Source: Argyresthia goedartella (lineage: Eukaryota; Arthropoda; Insecta; Lepidoptera; Argyresthiidae). From it: 64,000 nucleotides of DNA. Shown here in pieces: positions 53,830 to 63,482 of the stretch. Position 1 is the first letter of the stretch. Each line of letters starts with the position of its first letter. A model generated the notes under the pieces. That model saw only the letters and a program-made list of their open reading frames with translations, did no database searches and was not told the origin of the DNA. Made by a program: the position numbers and the translations under genes. The DNA lies in assembly GCA_949825045.1 (NCBI GenBank), contig OX463812.1:5378661-5442660 (forward strand), written 5' to 3'.

Positions 53830-54224
53830 GATAGTGTATAAAAGTTATATAATTAAGCTGTAAGCTGTAAATTTGAGTAACTACTTTGTAGATTTAAGGA
53901 TCTTGCATGGTTTGGAAACAAAAACAAAAAAAAAAAAACAAAAAAAAAATTGTATATATATATATATAGTAATACGAATTAGGATAAGTTGCGGGTAAGC
54001 GAGGTTGTATAGTTAGATAGATAAATAAGATAAGACAAGAGAGAGCTCAATCGAGTTGTGTAAATATTATATACATAATTGACAGATTCATCGGTCTGTA
54101 TACATGATTTGAGATGTCCGTACATATAGAGTAGATATGGACAAAGCATGGGTAGCATAGTGGTAATGAGATCCTTGCGCCATGTTAACTGAGATAAACA
54201 GTGTCTCAAGGTCTGGGAGGGGGC
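53830..54224 (+). other. Gypsy 3' untranslated region, unit 2
   Basis: Like 47836-48226, with a slightly longer TA run and the polypurine tract at 54210-54223. Confidence 0.7.
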
Positions 54225-54897
54225 TGTAATGGTACACGAGAGTCAGTACATTTGATACTTCATTTTGCGTGACAGAGGGCTAGCCCAACGCCGCGCTGTT
54301 TTGAATACGAGAATCGGTTCAGATAACGTTTGGGGGTTTTGCGTAGCTCCGGGTAATTAAGCAAAAAAAAACAGAGCCGACGCGTGGGATGGTTCTAGGA
54401 AGGTTGCAGGTCAGGTTTTTTTTGTCGCATTCCTGCGAGATGTGTAGGGATTAGATCCGATTTGGCTGCGCGCTAAATAAAATTATGAATAACTAAATAA
54501 TGAAAGGTTATTATGGAACGATACGGAGAAAGCTATTAAGTTGATTGCAAATATACAATTGCGATTGAGGTATGAGATGGAGAGTCTGACACGACTAGTA
54601 TGAATAATATTCTAGTGGTCTTTGCTTCGCGCGCCTAGCGGTCGGGAATGCTTAATTAATCGCAACAAGCTTTTATTGGTCAGCGATCAACAGATTCTGT
54701 GTATCGGCAGTACCAAATGATTTGAGTGATAACCTACGGTTGATCATAGTGAATATGCGTACACACAATTTGTAGAACGGCGGATCTGCATGGCATGGTT
54801 GAAAATAGACCCTGTGTAGTTAGTGATAAGAAGCTTCGCTTGGGCAGAGCGTGTTCGTAAAGGACGCTGTTTTTTTTTCTTTCAGACATGTGGGGCG

Positions 54898-54934
54898 TAT
54901 AAATACGATTGCGGGGAAAGGGAGAGCATTCAGT
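54898..54934 (+). promoter_or_regulatory. LTR 3 core promoter
   Basis: TATAAATA 54898-54905 and TCAGT 54930-54934. Confidence 0.72.
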
Positions 54935-55688
54935 CTCAGCGTCTAGCTACTGTGACAGTCGTCTTTCACGAGTTCTAAACAGTTTTTGTCTGCCGTGTTA
55001 CGCGTCAGAACGTGTTTTTCGTGAGTGTCTGAAGCGCCGAGATATACCTCGATTCCTATCCTTTATATCAACCTACCCCAAATTCCAAAACTATCCTTGG
55101 GTCGTTAAATAAGAACTTTTAGGTAAATTATCTGAGTCTGAGTCTGGGCTTGGAGCGACCCTAAATTCCTTTTTCCTTCACCATCCTGTTCCTGGATAGG
55201 CTCTTAGGATATTTGCAGGCTAATCGTCTCCTCATTACCCTCGAGTAGCGAGTTTTGAAATTCCCACACACACAGTCATTAAACATACAAGCACATTCAA
55301 ATCAAACTCAACCATTTTCGAGTGATGTCGATAATGGACGTGGTATAACACTAGGTTTTTAGACTAGGCTAGACAGGAGTTTACTTGCGGCTAAACCTAG
55401 GTTGGCAGGGCATAGGGAGACTGTTTGGTCGATGAGGTTCCGCGGATGGAAATAACAAATTCAGAACAAAGTTAAACCGGTGTCAACACAGATAACATAT
55501 CCTGTTGATATTTTGACATTTGAGTGTTGTCGGGGACGCGCGAAGAGATCAATTTACAGTCTAAAGTTCATTGTTTAGGTCCGGGTAGGTGGTTTGCATT
55601 GCCTTGGGTCAGGTTGGATTCAAGTTGCATCTTTAAATTAAATGTAAATTTCGCTGGAGGTCAAATGTGTAGGCTAAGTCGGTATATA

Positions 55689-56997
55689 CATAGTCAGGTC
55701 ATAAGTTCTGTCACATGTGCAATATGAAATAATTTAGACATGTTTATTATTTATGTAAGCATTTATATAGCAAAATGAACTTAATAAAACATAGATTCTT
55801 ATGGTAATAAAGTTTATTCAAAATTACCCCCGCGATTTTGAATACAGGCCTTTATTCTGCGCGGCCAGTCGTCTATCGCAGCACGAACTAGGTCCATGTG
55901 AATGTCGGCGGCTGCCTTATTCAAGGATGCCTTGAGTAACTCCAAATCAGGATGAGGCTTTGAGCAGGCCTTTTCCTCCAAGTGTTGCCATATCTTGTAA
56001 TCTAACGGACTCAAATCTGGACTGGAGGAGGGCCAGTCTTCGTGCCGGATGAAGTCGATTTCACGCGCCGCCAGCCAGTCTTGTGTGCTTTTCGCTCTAT
56101 GAGCTGGCGCAGAATCTTGTTGGAATACCCAGTGCCTGTTATTAAACATGGTATGAGAAACAGGTTCCACAAGGTTCTTGAGGACTGTATTTTGATACAC
56201 AACTGCATTCGTTTTTACGCCTTTCTCACAAAAATGTACCTCAGTTAAGCCCCAATAAGAGACTCCCAACCAAACCATGAGCGAGGATGGAAAATGACCT
56301 CGTTGGACACGCGGAATACGGTTGCTCGCTTCTTCACTGCTGTGTGCGTACACCTTATCATTTTGTTTGTTGTAGCTCTCTTCCACGGTGAAAATTTTTT
56401 CATCCGAAAAAAGAATTTCCCGATGCTTTTTTCCCGCTTACCGCTTCAACAAAGCGCGGCATCTCTTTAGTCTCAGGTCCATTAAACGAGCGTCCAAACG
56501 ATGTCCTGTTTTTCCTTGATATGCCCTAAGCCCTAAGTCTTCATTTAATACCCTTTTTACCATGGTCCTGCTTAACCCCATCTGAAGGGCCAACAGTTTC
56601 TGCTTACGTATGGGATTTCTTTGAATTCGCGCCTTCACAGCTTTTATCACTGCTGGAGTCCTAACAGAGCGAGTGCGACCACTTCTTGACCTGTCATCTA
56701 CACTAGAGTCTTCATTGTATCGTTTTATGGTACGATAAACGAATCTTTTGGTTATATTCAAATTTTTCAGTAAGTCGAAAATCTGAATTGGCGCGTAACC
56801 GCAACGATGCAACGCAATAACTGCGACACGGTCTTCTTTAAGTGTCCACTCCATATTTAAAAATGAGGAAAATTCTAAAAAGTACACATTTTTATTTTCA
56901 TTAAAAATTCGAAATTCGAATTCAATAAACTTTTTTGTGGCCAGCGTTCTAAATTCAAAAGTTTTTATTGTGTGACAGAACTTATGACCTGACTGTG
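55689..56997 (-). mobile_element. maT-type mariner (DD37D), 1309 bp
   Basis: Both ends are visible. The terminal inverted repeats of about 27 bp start CATAGTCAGGTCATAAG on the left and CACAGTCAGGTCATAAG on the right (one mismatch), flanked by TA (55687-55688 and 56998-56999). Removing the element and one TA restores the LTR sequence seen at 42386. The transposase is on the minus strand. Confidence 0.92.
55814..56854 (-). pseudogene. maT mariner transposase, one in-frame stop
   Basis: From ATG at 56854 the frame covers 346 codons, the usual mariner length, and is interrupted only by TAA at 56438-56440 (codon 139). N-terminal helix-turn-helix regions (VIALHRCGYAPIQIFDLL; a second near SRTMVKRVL) would bind the terminal repeats. 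Catalytic residues are Asp in LFSDEKIF, Asp in QQDSAPAH and Asp in SPLDYKIW with 37 residues between the last two, i.e. DD37D, the signature of the maT group between mariner and Tc1. The WPSSSPDLSPLD segment is intact. Confidence 0.9.
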
Positions 56998-57739
56998 TAT
57001 GATTAGGCTCAGTCGAGGAAGTGCTGCGGCTAGTGGAATTCATAGTTCGGTATTTATCGAACTATGCACTTCGCTATGGTGTGGGTTAGATCTCCTAAAG
57101 CAATAATGCCTACGTTTCGATAACATCCAGCTCAAATTGCGCAGAGTTGAAGGTTTCAAAACGTTACGGACCTTTTGAGGTAACCGCTAGTTCAGAATCC
57201 ATTTCGGAAAATCAAATTGCAATTGTGTAAACCGGTCTTTTCGGATCGTTATTGCCGTGAACCAAATATATAATTGGAACCACCACAAGCCGTTACTAGC
57301 GAGCACATGAAATATCATTGAGTACTCACGTCGTAAAACTACGACGGATATCTATACGATATCACAAACAAATATTATAAACTGTGGTCGACCACTAAAA
57401 GAAGTTCCAAGCGCCCATATATACAAAAACCAAATGGTACCATCACACATAAAATATAACAACGATTGATCTGGCGCAATACACCGCTGACTGATGCGAA
57501 TTACCGGCTCGCGGACATATATGCTTTCTCTGTCTAACTTGAAACTGTAACTTCCTGAACCAAACTTCGTTCGACTATTGTACGCCTAACGAACTTCTCA
57601 ACGAACGAGAAATTCAGACTTATCATTCTTAACTTACAAATCTTACAGCTGAATCGGGACATCTCATTTTGGGGTAGATAGAATAGACGATCATAGCTTC
57701 TGATAGCGATGGCTCGACCTTAGCCTTTGTGCCGTTACA

Positions 57740-57743
57740 GTGC
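57740..57743 (+). other. Gypsy target-site duplication, right copy
   Basis: GTGC, matching 40898-40901. Confidence 0.8.
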
Positions 57744-58935
57744 TTCTGTTGTTATTATTGGTATGGTACTGAAGAACTTTTCAAATGCGTTAGCAACGTC
57801 CTCGTTTGATGAGAGTAATTAGTCGTTAACTTTTAAATTAAAACTAGATTCACTAGACCTAACCTTGCCTGTCTCTTTTTTAATAATGTTCCATGTAGTT
57901 TTAATTTTGTCGCCAGAAGCTTTGATTTTATTGTTAAAATGTAGGCACTTGGCTTTGTGGCAGTCTTTCCTAAAATTTTTAGAATAATTTTTGACAAAGA
58001 CGTTAAACTCAGGACTGTGATCATAGGATTTTTGCTCATACAATTCATATAGTCTGGACCTGCTCTGTCTTAAATCCTCTGTTGCCCATTCAGAGAATTT
58101 AGATTTGTTGTCCGGTCTCACTTTTGTCAGATTGAAAACCTTTTCAAATTCCGCAGATACAGATTTGAAGAAACTGGAATATAATGTGTTCGGATCTTCA
58201 CAGTAAGGTGTTAACGGTAGACTTGACACTAGTCCACTACGAAATTTTTCCATTTTCTTCAAAGTTACTGGTCTACACAATACTTTAACGGGCTTCATAG
58301 CATCAATTTCTTCAAATACTACAATCTGACCAGTGTGGTCTGAACTTAATGCCTTAACTATTTGTTTATAGTGAATACTACATTCACAGAATACGTTATC
58401 TAGACAAGTAGCGGAGGTAGCCGTTATTCGTGTAGGCTCCAGAAAGACACTGCACATATTGTAAGACTTAAATACTGCTAGGATCCTAGTGCGAATACAG
58501 CGATTTGCGGTGTCTAGTTAATCTACGTTAAAGTCGCCGCAAACTTTGACGCGTTTGGACTTGTTTTTGGATGCAAGTTGAAGAACTTGTTCCATCACTG
58601 ATTCAAAGACTTCAAAATCTCCTTCGCCCCGCCTGTACACATTAACAATAGTATATTTTTCCATCTCAACACACGAAACTTCAGCATTCATTTCGCTAGA
58701 AAGACTAACAATATCCTTTCGTTCTTTACACTTAAAACCATCTTTTACTAAAGTTAAGGAACCACTTCTAGTTTTAGTCTTTCTATTGAAACAGCTGATC
58801 ACTTTATAATATGCTGAACTGCATTGCACACTCTTGCAGCCAGTGTTCTGTCATACAAAGTATATCTATTCTTTCGCTTTCTAAAAACATTTCTAATTCT
58901 AGTTGCTTGCCAGAAAAGCCTTGTATATTTTGGTG
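57744..58935 (-). pseudogene. LINE L4 ORF2, endonuclease and linker
   Basis: On the minus strand from about 58935: HQNIQGFSGKQ, LCMTEHWLQ, then a frameshift near 58810, KTKTRSGSLTLV, VNVYRRGEGD and CGDFNVD, TAA near 58518, RITATSATCLDNVF and SSDHTGQ, all APE-endonuclease segments. The linker follows (KFSEWATEDLR, IIKKETGKVRSS) and an in-frame TAA near 57821, then NAFEKFFSTIP to the gypsy edge. Frame agreement across the stops shows recent decay. Confidence 0.85.
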
Positions 58936-59365
58936 CATTACCTTTAAGCCGGCGTTTCTGTTGTCGGTTGCGGCAGTTTAAAGATACAATAGTATCGTTT
59001 GTACATATTGCCTTGTCAGTAGTTACATGCTTCCTAGTACGTGTACTAATCATTGTGGTGACCGTTATACAATTACTTACTTCTGTTATACTGTTTATAA
59101 CAGATTCTAAAATAAATGAAGCTAAAGACTTAGCTATTACGTCAGTGTCAATTTTAACAATAATAACGTTGATGTCCTCACTGTTTCCGTTAGTGATGTA
59201 TTTACAAATTAATAGATTTGTGTCAAAGAATACAATTTTTGTATTGCGTACAGTCATATTATACATATACATATTTAACCTATGTGTAGCGTGCTGTTGC
59301 TTTCCATTCATTGTATTTTTGTAAGGGAAGGCACATAGAACAATCATGCCCACTTCTAGATTAGA
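58799..59365 (-). pseudogene. LINE L4 ORF1 C-terminal fragment (SGNH-like domain)
   Basis: An open minus-strand frame of 184 codons. Its start, MIVLCAFPYKNTMN followed by LNMYMYNMTVRNTKIVFFD, matches the part of L3 ORF1 that reads VIVCNIPYNKYLN...LNYEMRF..TNLTFVDVN, i.e. the C-terminal half of the SGNH-like domain. The N-terminal part was lost at the inversion junction (59365/59366). The C-terminal 45 codons overlap the ORF2 endonuclease in the +1 frame. Confidence 0.68.
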
Positions 59366-59720
59366 GAGCTGATAAGAAAGTCCTATTATAGTATTAAGGA
59401 ATACTTAGATGACAAAACTGCATGGTCCATACCATCTCAGCGCACAGAAATTCGACGAGTGGTGATGGATCAAGTCTATCACTCGCCGGCGAATTTCCTT
59501 AGACCGAAACCAGTACCTGTTGTAAAGTCACTTTTAAAAAAAAAGGTATGGGGGAGTTTCTTGCCGTTTCTTCATAACCCCGAGGCCCACCTTCCGAAAC
59601 GGTGTAGTCTTTTTTTTATATAAAAAAAATGACTTGTAGTTATAAGTAAGTATAATTTTGACGTTGAATAAGATAATTTATTTATTTATATTCAATAAAA
59701 AAAATGACTCTGACTCTGAT
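59366..59720 (+). pseudogene. LINE L4 3' segment, forward half of a 5' inversion
   Basis: It starts with the same 42 bases that end the inverted segment at 34306-34347 (coding ELIRKSYYSIKEYL). It continues with DDKTAW, then a 3' UTR of the type common in insect Jockey LINEs (GTTTCTTGCCGTTTCTTCAT), and ends with AATAAA and TGACTC tandems (59700-59720). L5 coding sequence resumes immediately after. Confidence 0.8.
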
Positions 59721-60320
59721 CCATATTGTTGGTGGTTCTTCAGGTAGTCAGCGAAGAAAACCAACATCCCTGAGGTAAATCCAACGGAACATAATTTCTT
59801 CATCAAGACGTCCTTATCGACCTTATCGAATGCCTTACTTAAATCCAGACAGGTGACGTCCACCTGACATATTCGAGACCATCTCGACCAACGTCAGTAT
59901 GTTGGTGGTTACTGAGTGACGACTCCTGAATCCATGTTGCGAGTCGTACAAATACGGTGCAATCTGAGGACTTATTTTAATTTTTTGTAGATATTTCGAG
60001 AGTTTCCAGCTGGTAGGGTACTTCTCTTGCTCTAGAGCCAGGTTAAAAATACGACCCAAAGGTACAACCAGCTGATCACTATAAGCCTTCAAATAGTAAG
60101 GAGACGTTGTCCGGTCCAATTGCGCTCCTTGGCCGTACCTGCCTCAGTTCCTGCTCTATATCTGTACGGGAAACATGTGAAATTGGACGTAGTTAGCGTT
60201 GCGCGAGTCATCGAAACGGTTTACCAGATCCTGTGAAAGCGCCGGCTTGTCGCTCAGGAAAACGTCGGAAAAGTTATCTGCAAATGCGGCTGCTCTCCTC
60301 GACGTGTCAATTTAAAAAGG
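59721..60320 (-). pseudogene. LINE L5, reverse-transcriptase N-terminal part
   Basis: The minus strand reads TTSPYYLKAYSDQLVVPLG, YPTSWKLSKYLQKIK, a deletion of about 40 residues, SQHGFRSRHSVTTN, then after a frameshift TCLDLSKAFDKVDKDVL (motif A) and DYLKNHQQY, where L4 is inserted. It continues at 34305. It runs out near 60320. Confidence 0.78.
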
Positions 60321-60414
60321 ATTTCGATAGAAATTCCTAGATGTGAAAATTACTCTAGTGGTCCTGTGTGTCGCTTAAATTTCAAAAATTGAATTTCGTC
60401 CATATATAATGCTA

Positions 60415-60745
60415 CGCCGCCGATAGTCGCTGGTGCCTGCGCGCGCAGTGGTATTTGTCGGGCACGAATAGCGCGCATACCGTACCGACAAGCGCGACAC
60501 AGTCACTGTCGCCTCGCAACAATCGACACACAGTCAGAAGCTGCTCGGTGTTACGTCTGACCTCTAGTGAGTTGTATCCGAGCATACCCAATATATAAGC
60601 GGATGGATAAAGGTAAGGATTGTATCACAATTTCCTCTTATGTAGGTATCTTAAAAAAGCTTTGTGTACCTTTTCGAGCAAAAGTATATAAGAGCTTTCG
60701 TGCGGATTCCAAACAACCGAGCTAGATCGATTGCTTAGTTGTTTC
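60415..60745 (-). pseudogene. Second L5-family ORF2 C-terminus
   Basis: It is homologous to 28440-28770: VVWNPHESSYILLLEKVHKAF, RYLHKR, then GMLGYNSLEVRRNTEQLL and VCRLLRGDSDCV. Less damaged than the copy at 28.4 kb. It lies upstream of the L5 N-terminal fragment in transcription order, so it belongs to a different insertion. Confidence 0.7.
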
Positions 60746-61650
60746 TTCGGTGCGATGAATCGAGACATCGGAAATTCGTTTTTCGTCGAAACGTTAGATC
60801 GTTTTAATGAGCATCCTCAAGTGGTTTTTCGTTGAAACGTAACATCAATTAAGTAAGGCTTCGTAGAAATAAGCCACCATCCAACTAAGCCATCGATAAA
60901 TGGTGTTCAGTAAAATGGAAAATCGATCAAATTACTTTTTAAATCACATAAAGACGGAGCTTGAGCTTGCGGCTACATGGAGAGCTTCAAACAGTTTCTG
61001 TACAGGATGTATTTTAGAGGTTCAGTCAAATTGTACAGAGTTGTTGAAATGAAATCTTCTTATTTCCATAGCTGCGGCAATGGGTTAGCCCCCTGTCACG
61101 GAAAATAGTGTAGTTTTAGAAAAACGATAGTGGATGGTGTAGATAATGGATTATGGCTCAATCTTACTCGTATCCGCATATATGCCAGTGCCCATCGACG
61201 GGGACATTACTGGGGTATTTTTTTATTATATGAATAAATCTTTCTATCCCATCCTGTATAATGCTTTCACGGCTTTCACGGCCTGATTCTCACTTTGAGA
61301 AATGAAACATCTCGCCGCGGTGACGAACGGACAACGGAAGCCTTTTACCGGTATTAAAACTGTTATTTGTATGAAAGTATACATCTGACGTGGATGACGA
61401 TAACGCTTCGGGATATAATTTTGTTTTTGTTTTTGGTTGACTCAGAAGGCTGAATTTGGCAGGAAACTTGGCACGAATAGAAGGTGGATAAAAGCGGAAC
61501 CAGAGTGTCTTGGCTTCCCAGAACTGAAAAACGTGAGTAGATCACCAGCCAAATGGATGCATCATCACCATGTATGCAGTGAACGCGGGAGGATCAGGTC
61601 CGGAGTAGATGGCATGATGAACAAGAGGACCAGTTTGTAGTTGAAGACCT
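60746..61650. other. Unassigned non-coding stretch
   Basis: Only short structure is seen: an imperfect direct repeat around TTTTTCGTCGAAACGTTAGATC (60779-60800) and TTTTTCGTTGAAACGTAACATC (60825-60846), and a GCTTTCACG tandem near 61264. No ORF of note. Confidence 0.4.
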
Positions 61651-61651
61651 C

Positions 61652-61730
61652 TGTGGCTGCGGTTGTGGCTCTGCCTACGATGCGAGAGGTCCCGCGTTCG
61701 ATCCCCGGCTGGGGATTAAGATAAAAAACA
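61652..61730 (+). repeat. tRNA-derived SINE head, second family
   Basis: TGGCTGCGGTTGTGGCTC (A-box side) is followed by GATGCGAGAGGTCCCGCG and a B box GCGTTCGATCCCC, then GGCTGGGG. This is the head of a common insect SINE type, different from the one at 1-150. The 3' tail is not delimited. Confidence 0.65.
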
Positions 61731-62252
61731 GGTCTTGGATGTTAACATGTGTGTGATGTTACTGTTTCTGGTTTTCACGATACAGGAAAACCAAGTGTGG
61801 GGTCAGAAGCAATGTATTACCTACCTACATTATTTATTCTTTAATCATTTCAACTCATTATTAAATTTAATAATTATTATGATTTCGTATTTTCCCTATA
61901 GTCAGAAGCCAATTCCCAAGATCAAAGCATCGGATAGTCACGCTTCTTCATGTCCAAGACACATCAATAGTCAATAGCTCATAGACTTATCAGCCCTTTA
62001 CGAACGAATAAACCCTTTGACAAAGGCACGAGCGACCGGGGACCCAATTCTACTAATGCAAAACTTTTCTTGAAAAATGGTGATCCAATTTATGTATGAG
62101 CGGTAAATTTCAAATATCTTTTGCTGGCGTCATGCAGCCGGAGTACTATTCTGAATTACTAATATATTTTTTTAATTCAGAAAGCTCGGAATGCATATAA
62201 TTTCACTATCATCCACACTAATTCTGTTTTGTTTTTTTTTTTCACATTAATC
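61731..62252. other. Unassigned stretch
   Basis: AT-rich. An 80-codon open frame at 61735 has a hydrophobic middle but no family match and no support as a gene. Confidence 0.4.
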
Positions 62253-62582
62253 TGAAATATTTTGAGGGATCAGCAACAGCGTATCAGGTCGGAGGAGATA
62301 TCCACTGAATGGTGTGACCTCTTTTCAGGCGTCCCTCAAGGTGGCATTATTTCTCCTATTCTATTCTCGATTTTCATAAATTCCATCTCGGACGTCCTGT
62401 CTTTCTCATATCATCTGTACGCTGATGATCTCCAGATTTATCACTACTACTCTCCTAACGATGTAATCTTTGCTGTGCAGGCACTCAACGCTGATCTTGA
62501 GGGAATAAGAAGTTGGGCTTCATCCTTCGGACTATTGGTCGACCCGAGCAAGTCCCAGGCCATGATTATACCTATAATGTAA
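62253..62582 (+). pseudogene. LINE reverse-transcriptase fragment (motifs B-C)
   Basis: The plus strand reads [20 protein letters not shown] and [11 protein letters not shown], then [19 protein letters not shown], about 105 residues of the RT palm with intact YADD. Motif A and everything upstream are missing. Confidence 0.82.
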
Positions 62583-62779
62583 GTATGTTTCTCCCATTCA
62601 TGTAAGTATTTATTAATAGTATATATAATAGTAGTAGTATTATATAATTAGTTTTTAATATATAATTATACTAATTATATATTATGTTTTATCTATTAAT
62701 ATGTATTTACATACATATTAATAAATAATATAAAATGTACTCGTTTATATCGTCATATTGTTGTACACATAGGTCTACC
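62583..62779. other. AT-rich stretch with two hairpins
   Basis: TATATAATTAG/CTAATTATATA (62641-62681) and TATTAATATGTA/TACATATTAATA (62694-62723). Confidence 0.6.
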
Positions 62780-62915
62780 CCTGCTCAGCAATCAACCTTT
62801 CCCGTCTTAACCTGGTTTGCTGGAAGATATCTCTTATTAGAGATAAGCTCGACTTTGTACACTATTTTTATGTAACTCTGTTTTATATTATTTGTGTACA
62901 ATAAAGAAATAATGA
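62780..62915 (+). repeat. LINE-type 3' UTR and poly(A) signal
   Basis: The order GGTTTGCTGGAAGATATCTC, a stretch of AGATAAG..CTTTGTACA, then TTTGTGTACAATAAAG is a 3' UTR pattern I have seen repeatedly in lepidopteran LINEs. It may belong with the RT fragment at 62253. No library check was possible. Confidence 0.5.
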
Positions 62916-63275
62916 ATTATGGGTACCTTCACAGTAACTTTTAAATTTGTTTTGGTGCCCAACTTGAATACTACGTACTCACTTTTTTAATATTGTGTCT
63001 AATTGGCCATGGACCTCAGCATATGTTTCGCAAATGTAACAACTTATGTAGTAACCCGATCGAGGCTCGGCAGTACCATATCATTGGCATAACTTATATT
63101 ATTAATACACTGCCCGTCTTTGTGACAGCATACCTTGGAACTGCTGAGCTTCTCGATCAGCTGGTTCTTAGACAAGTTGTAATGTTTGGAGACGTTAATC
63201 CATCTTGTCTCACCTCACACTCCAAACTGTACACATCAGGATGCGATTCAGCCCCTTTCAGACTATTTCTCTGAT

Positions 63276-63482
63276 GACCATACCAATATTTGAATATGTA
63301 AGCAATTTCAGGAGGCAGATTAGTTTCACTGTGCAGTTTTTTCCACTATATGTGGTAGTTAACCAAGTTAAAGGTCTTTGACAGGTCCAAATAATACGCA
63401 TAAATAGGCATTTTTTTCCTGGTGTAATACTGAACAGTCTGCTTGAGGCTGAAAGTGGCAGGCTCCGTTGACAGTCCTCCTC
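63276..63482 (-). pseudogene. LINE reverse-transcriptase fragment (motif A)
   Basis: The minus strand gives SLKQTVQYYTRKKMPIYAYY, LDLSKTFNLVNYHI, a stop, then NLPPEIAYIFKYWYGHQ, RT motif A with Ala-Phe-Asp altered to Thr-Phe-Asn. Orientation is opposite to the RT fragment at 62253. Confidence 0.7.

Larger units (their letters stand above)
40902..57739 (+). mobile_element. Ty3/gypsy tandem array: LTR-int-LTR-int-LTR
   Basis: The array is LTR 1 (40902-43131), internal 1 (43132-48226), LTR 2 (48227-49937, 3' part deleted), internal 2 (49938-54224) and LTR 3 (54225-57739, split by a mariner). Only the outermost edges carry the GTGC duplication. The internal regions share most sequence but have different deletions and stops. 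It is inserted in LINE L4. Confidence 0.9.
54225..57739 (+). repeat. Gypsy LTR 3 (3', interrupted by mariner)
   Basis: About 2204 bp of LTR once the mariner (55689-56997 plus TA) is removed. It lacks about 33 bp near 55010 that LTRs 1 and 2 have. It ends CCGTTACA at 57739. Confidence 0.88.

Noticed and set aside
56855..57043. N-terminal extension of the mariner transposase frame
   Set aside because: It reads through the element's untranslated region and terminal repeat. The Met at 56854 gives the family's usual start.
58824..59324. 166-codon plus-strand ORF with hydrophobic segments
   Set aside because: It is antisense to L4 ORF1/ORF2, whose motifs are clear, so the apparent membrane helices come from the complement.
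63100..63274. Endonuclease-like VVMFGDVN on the plus strand
   Set aside because: Only one short motif resembles GDFN, with nothing else around it.
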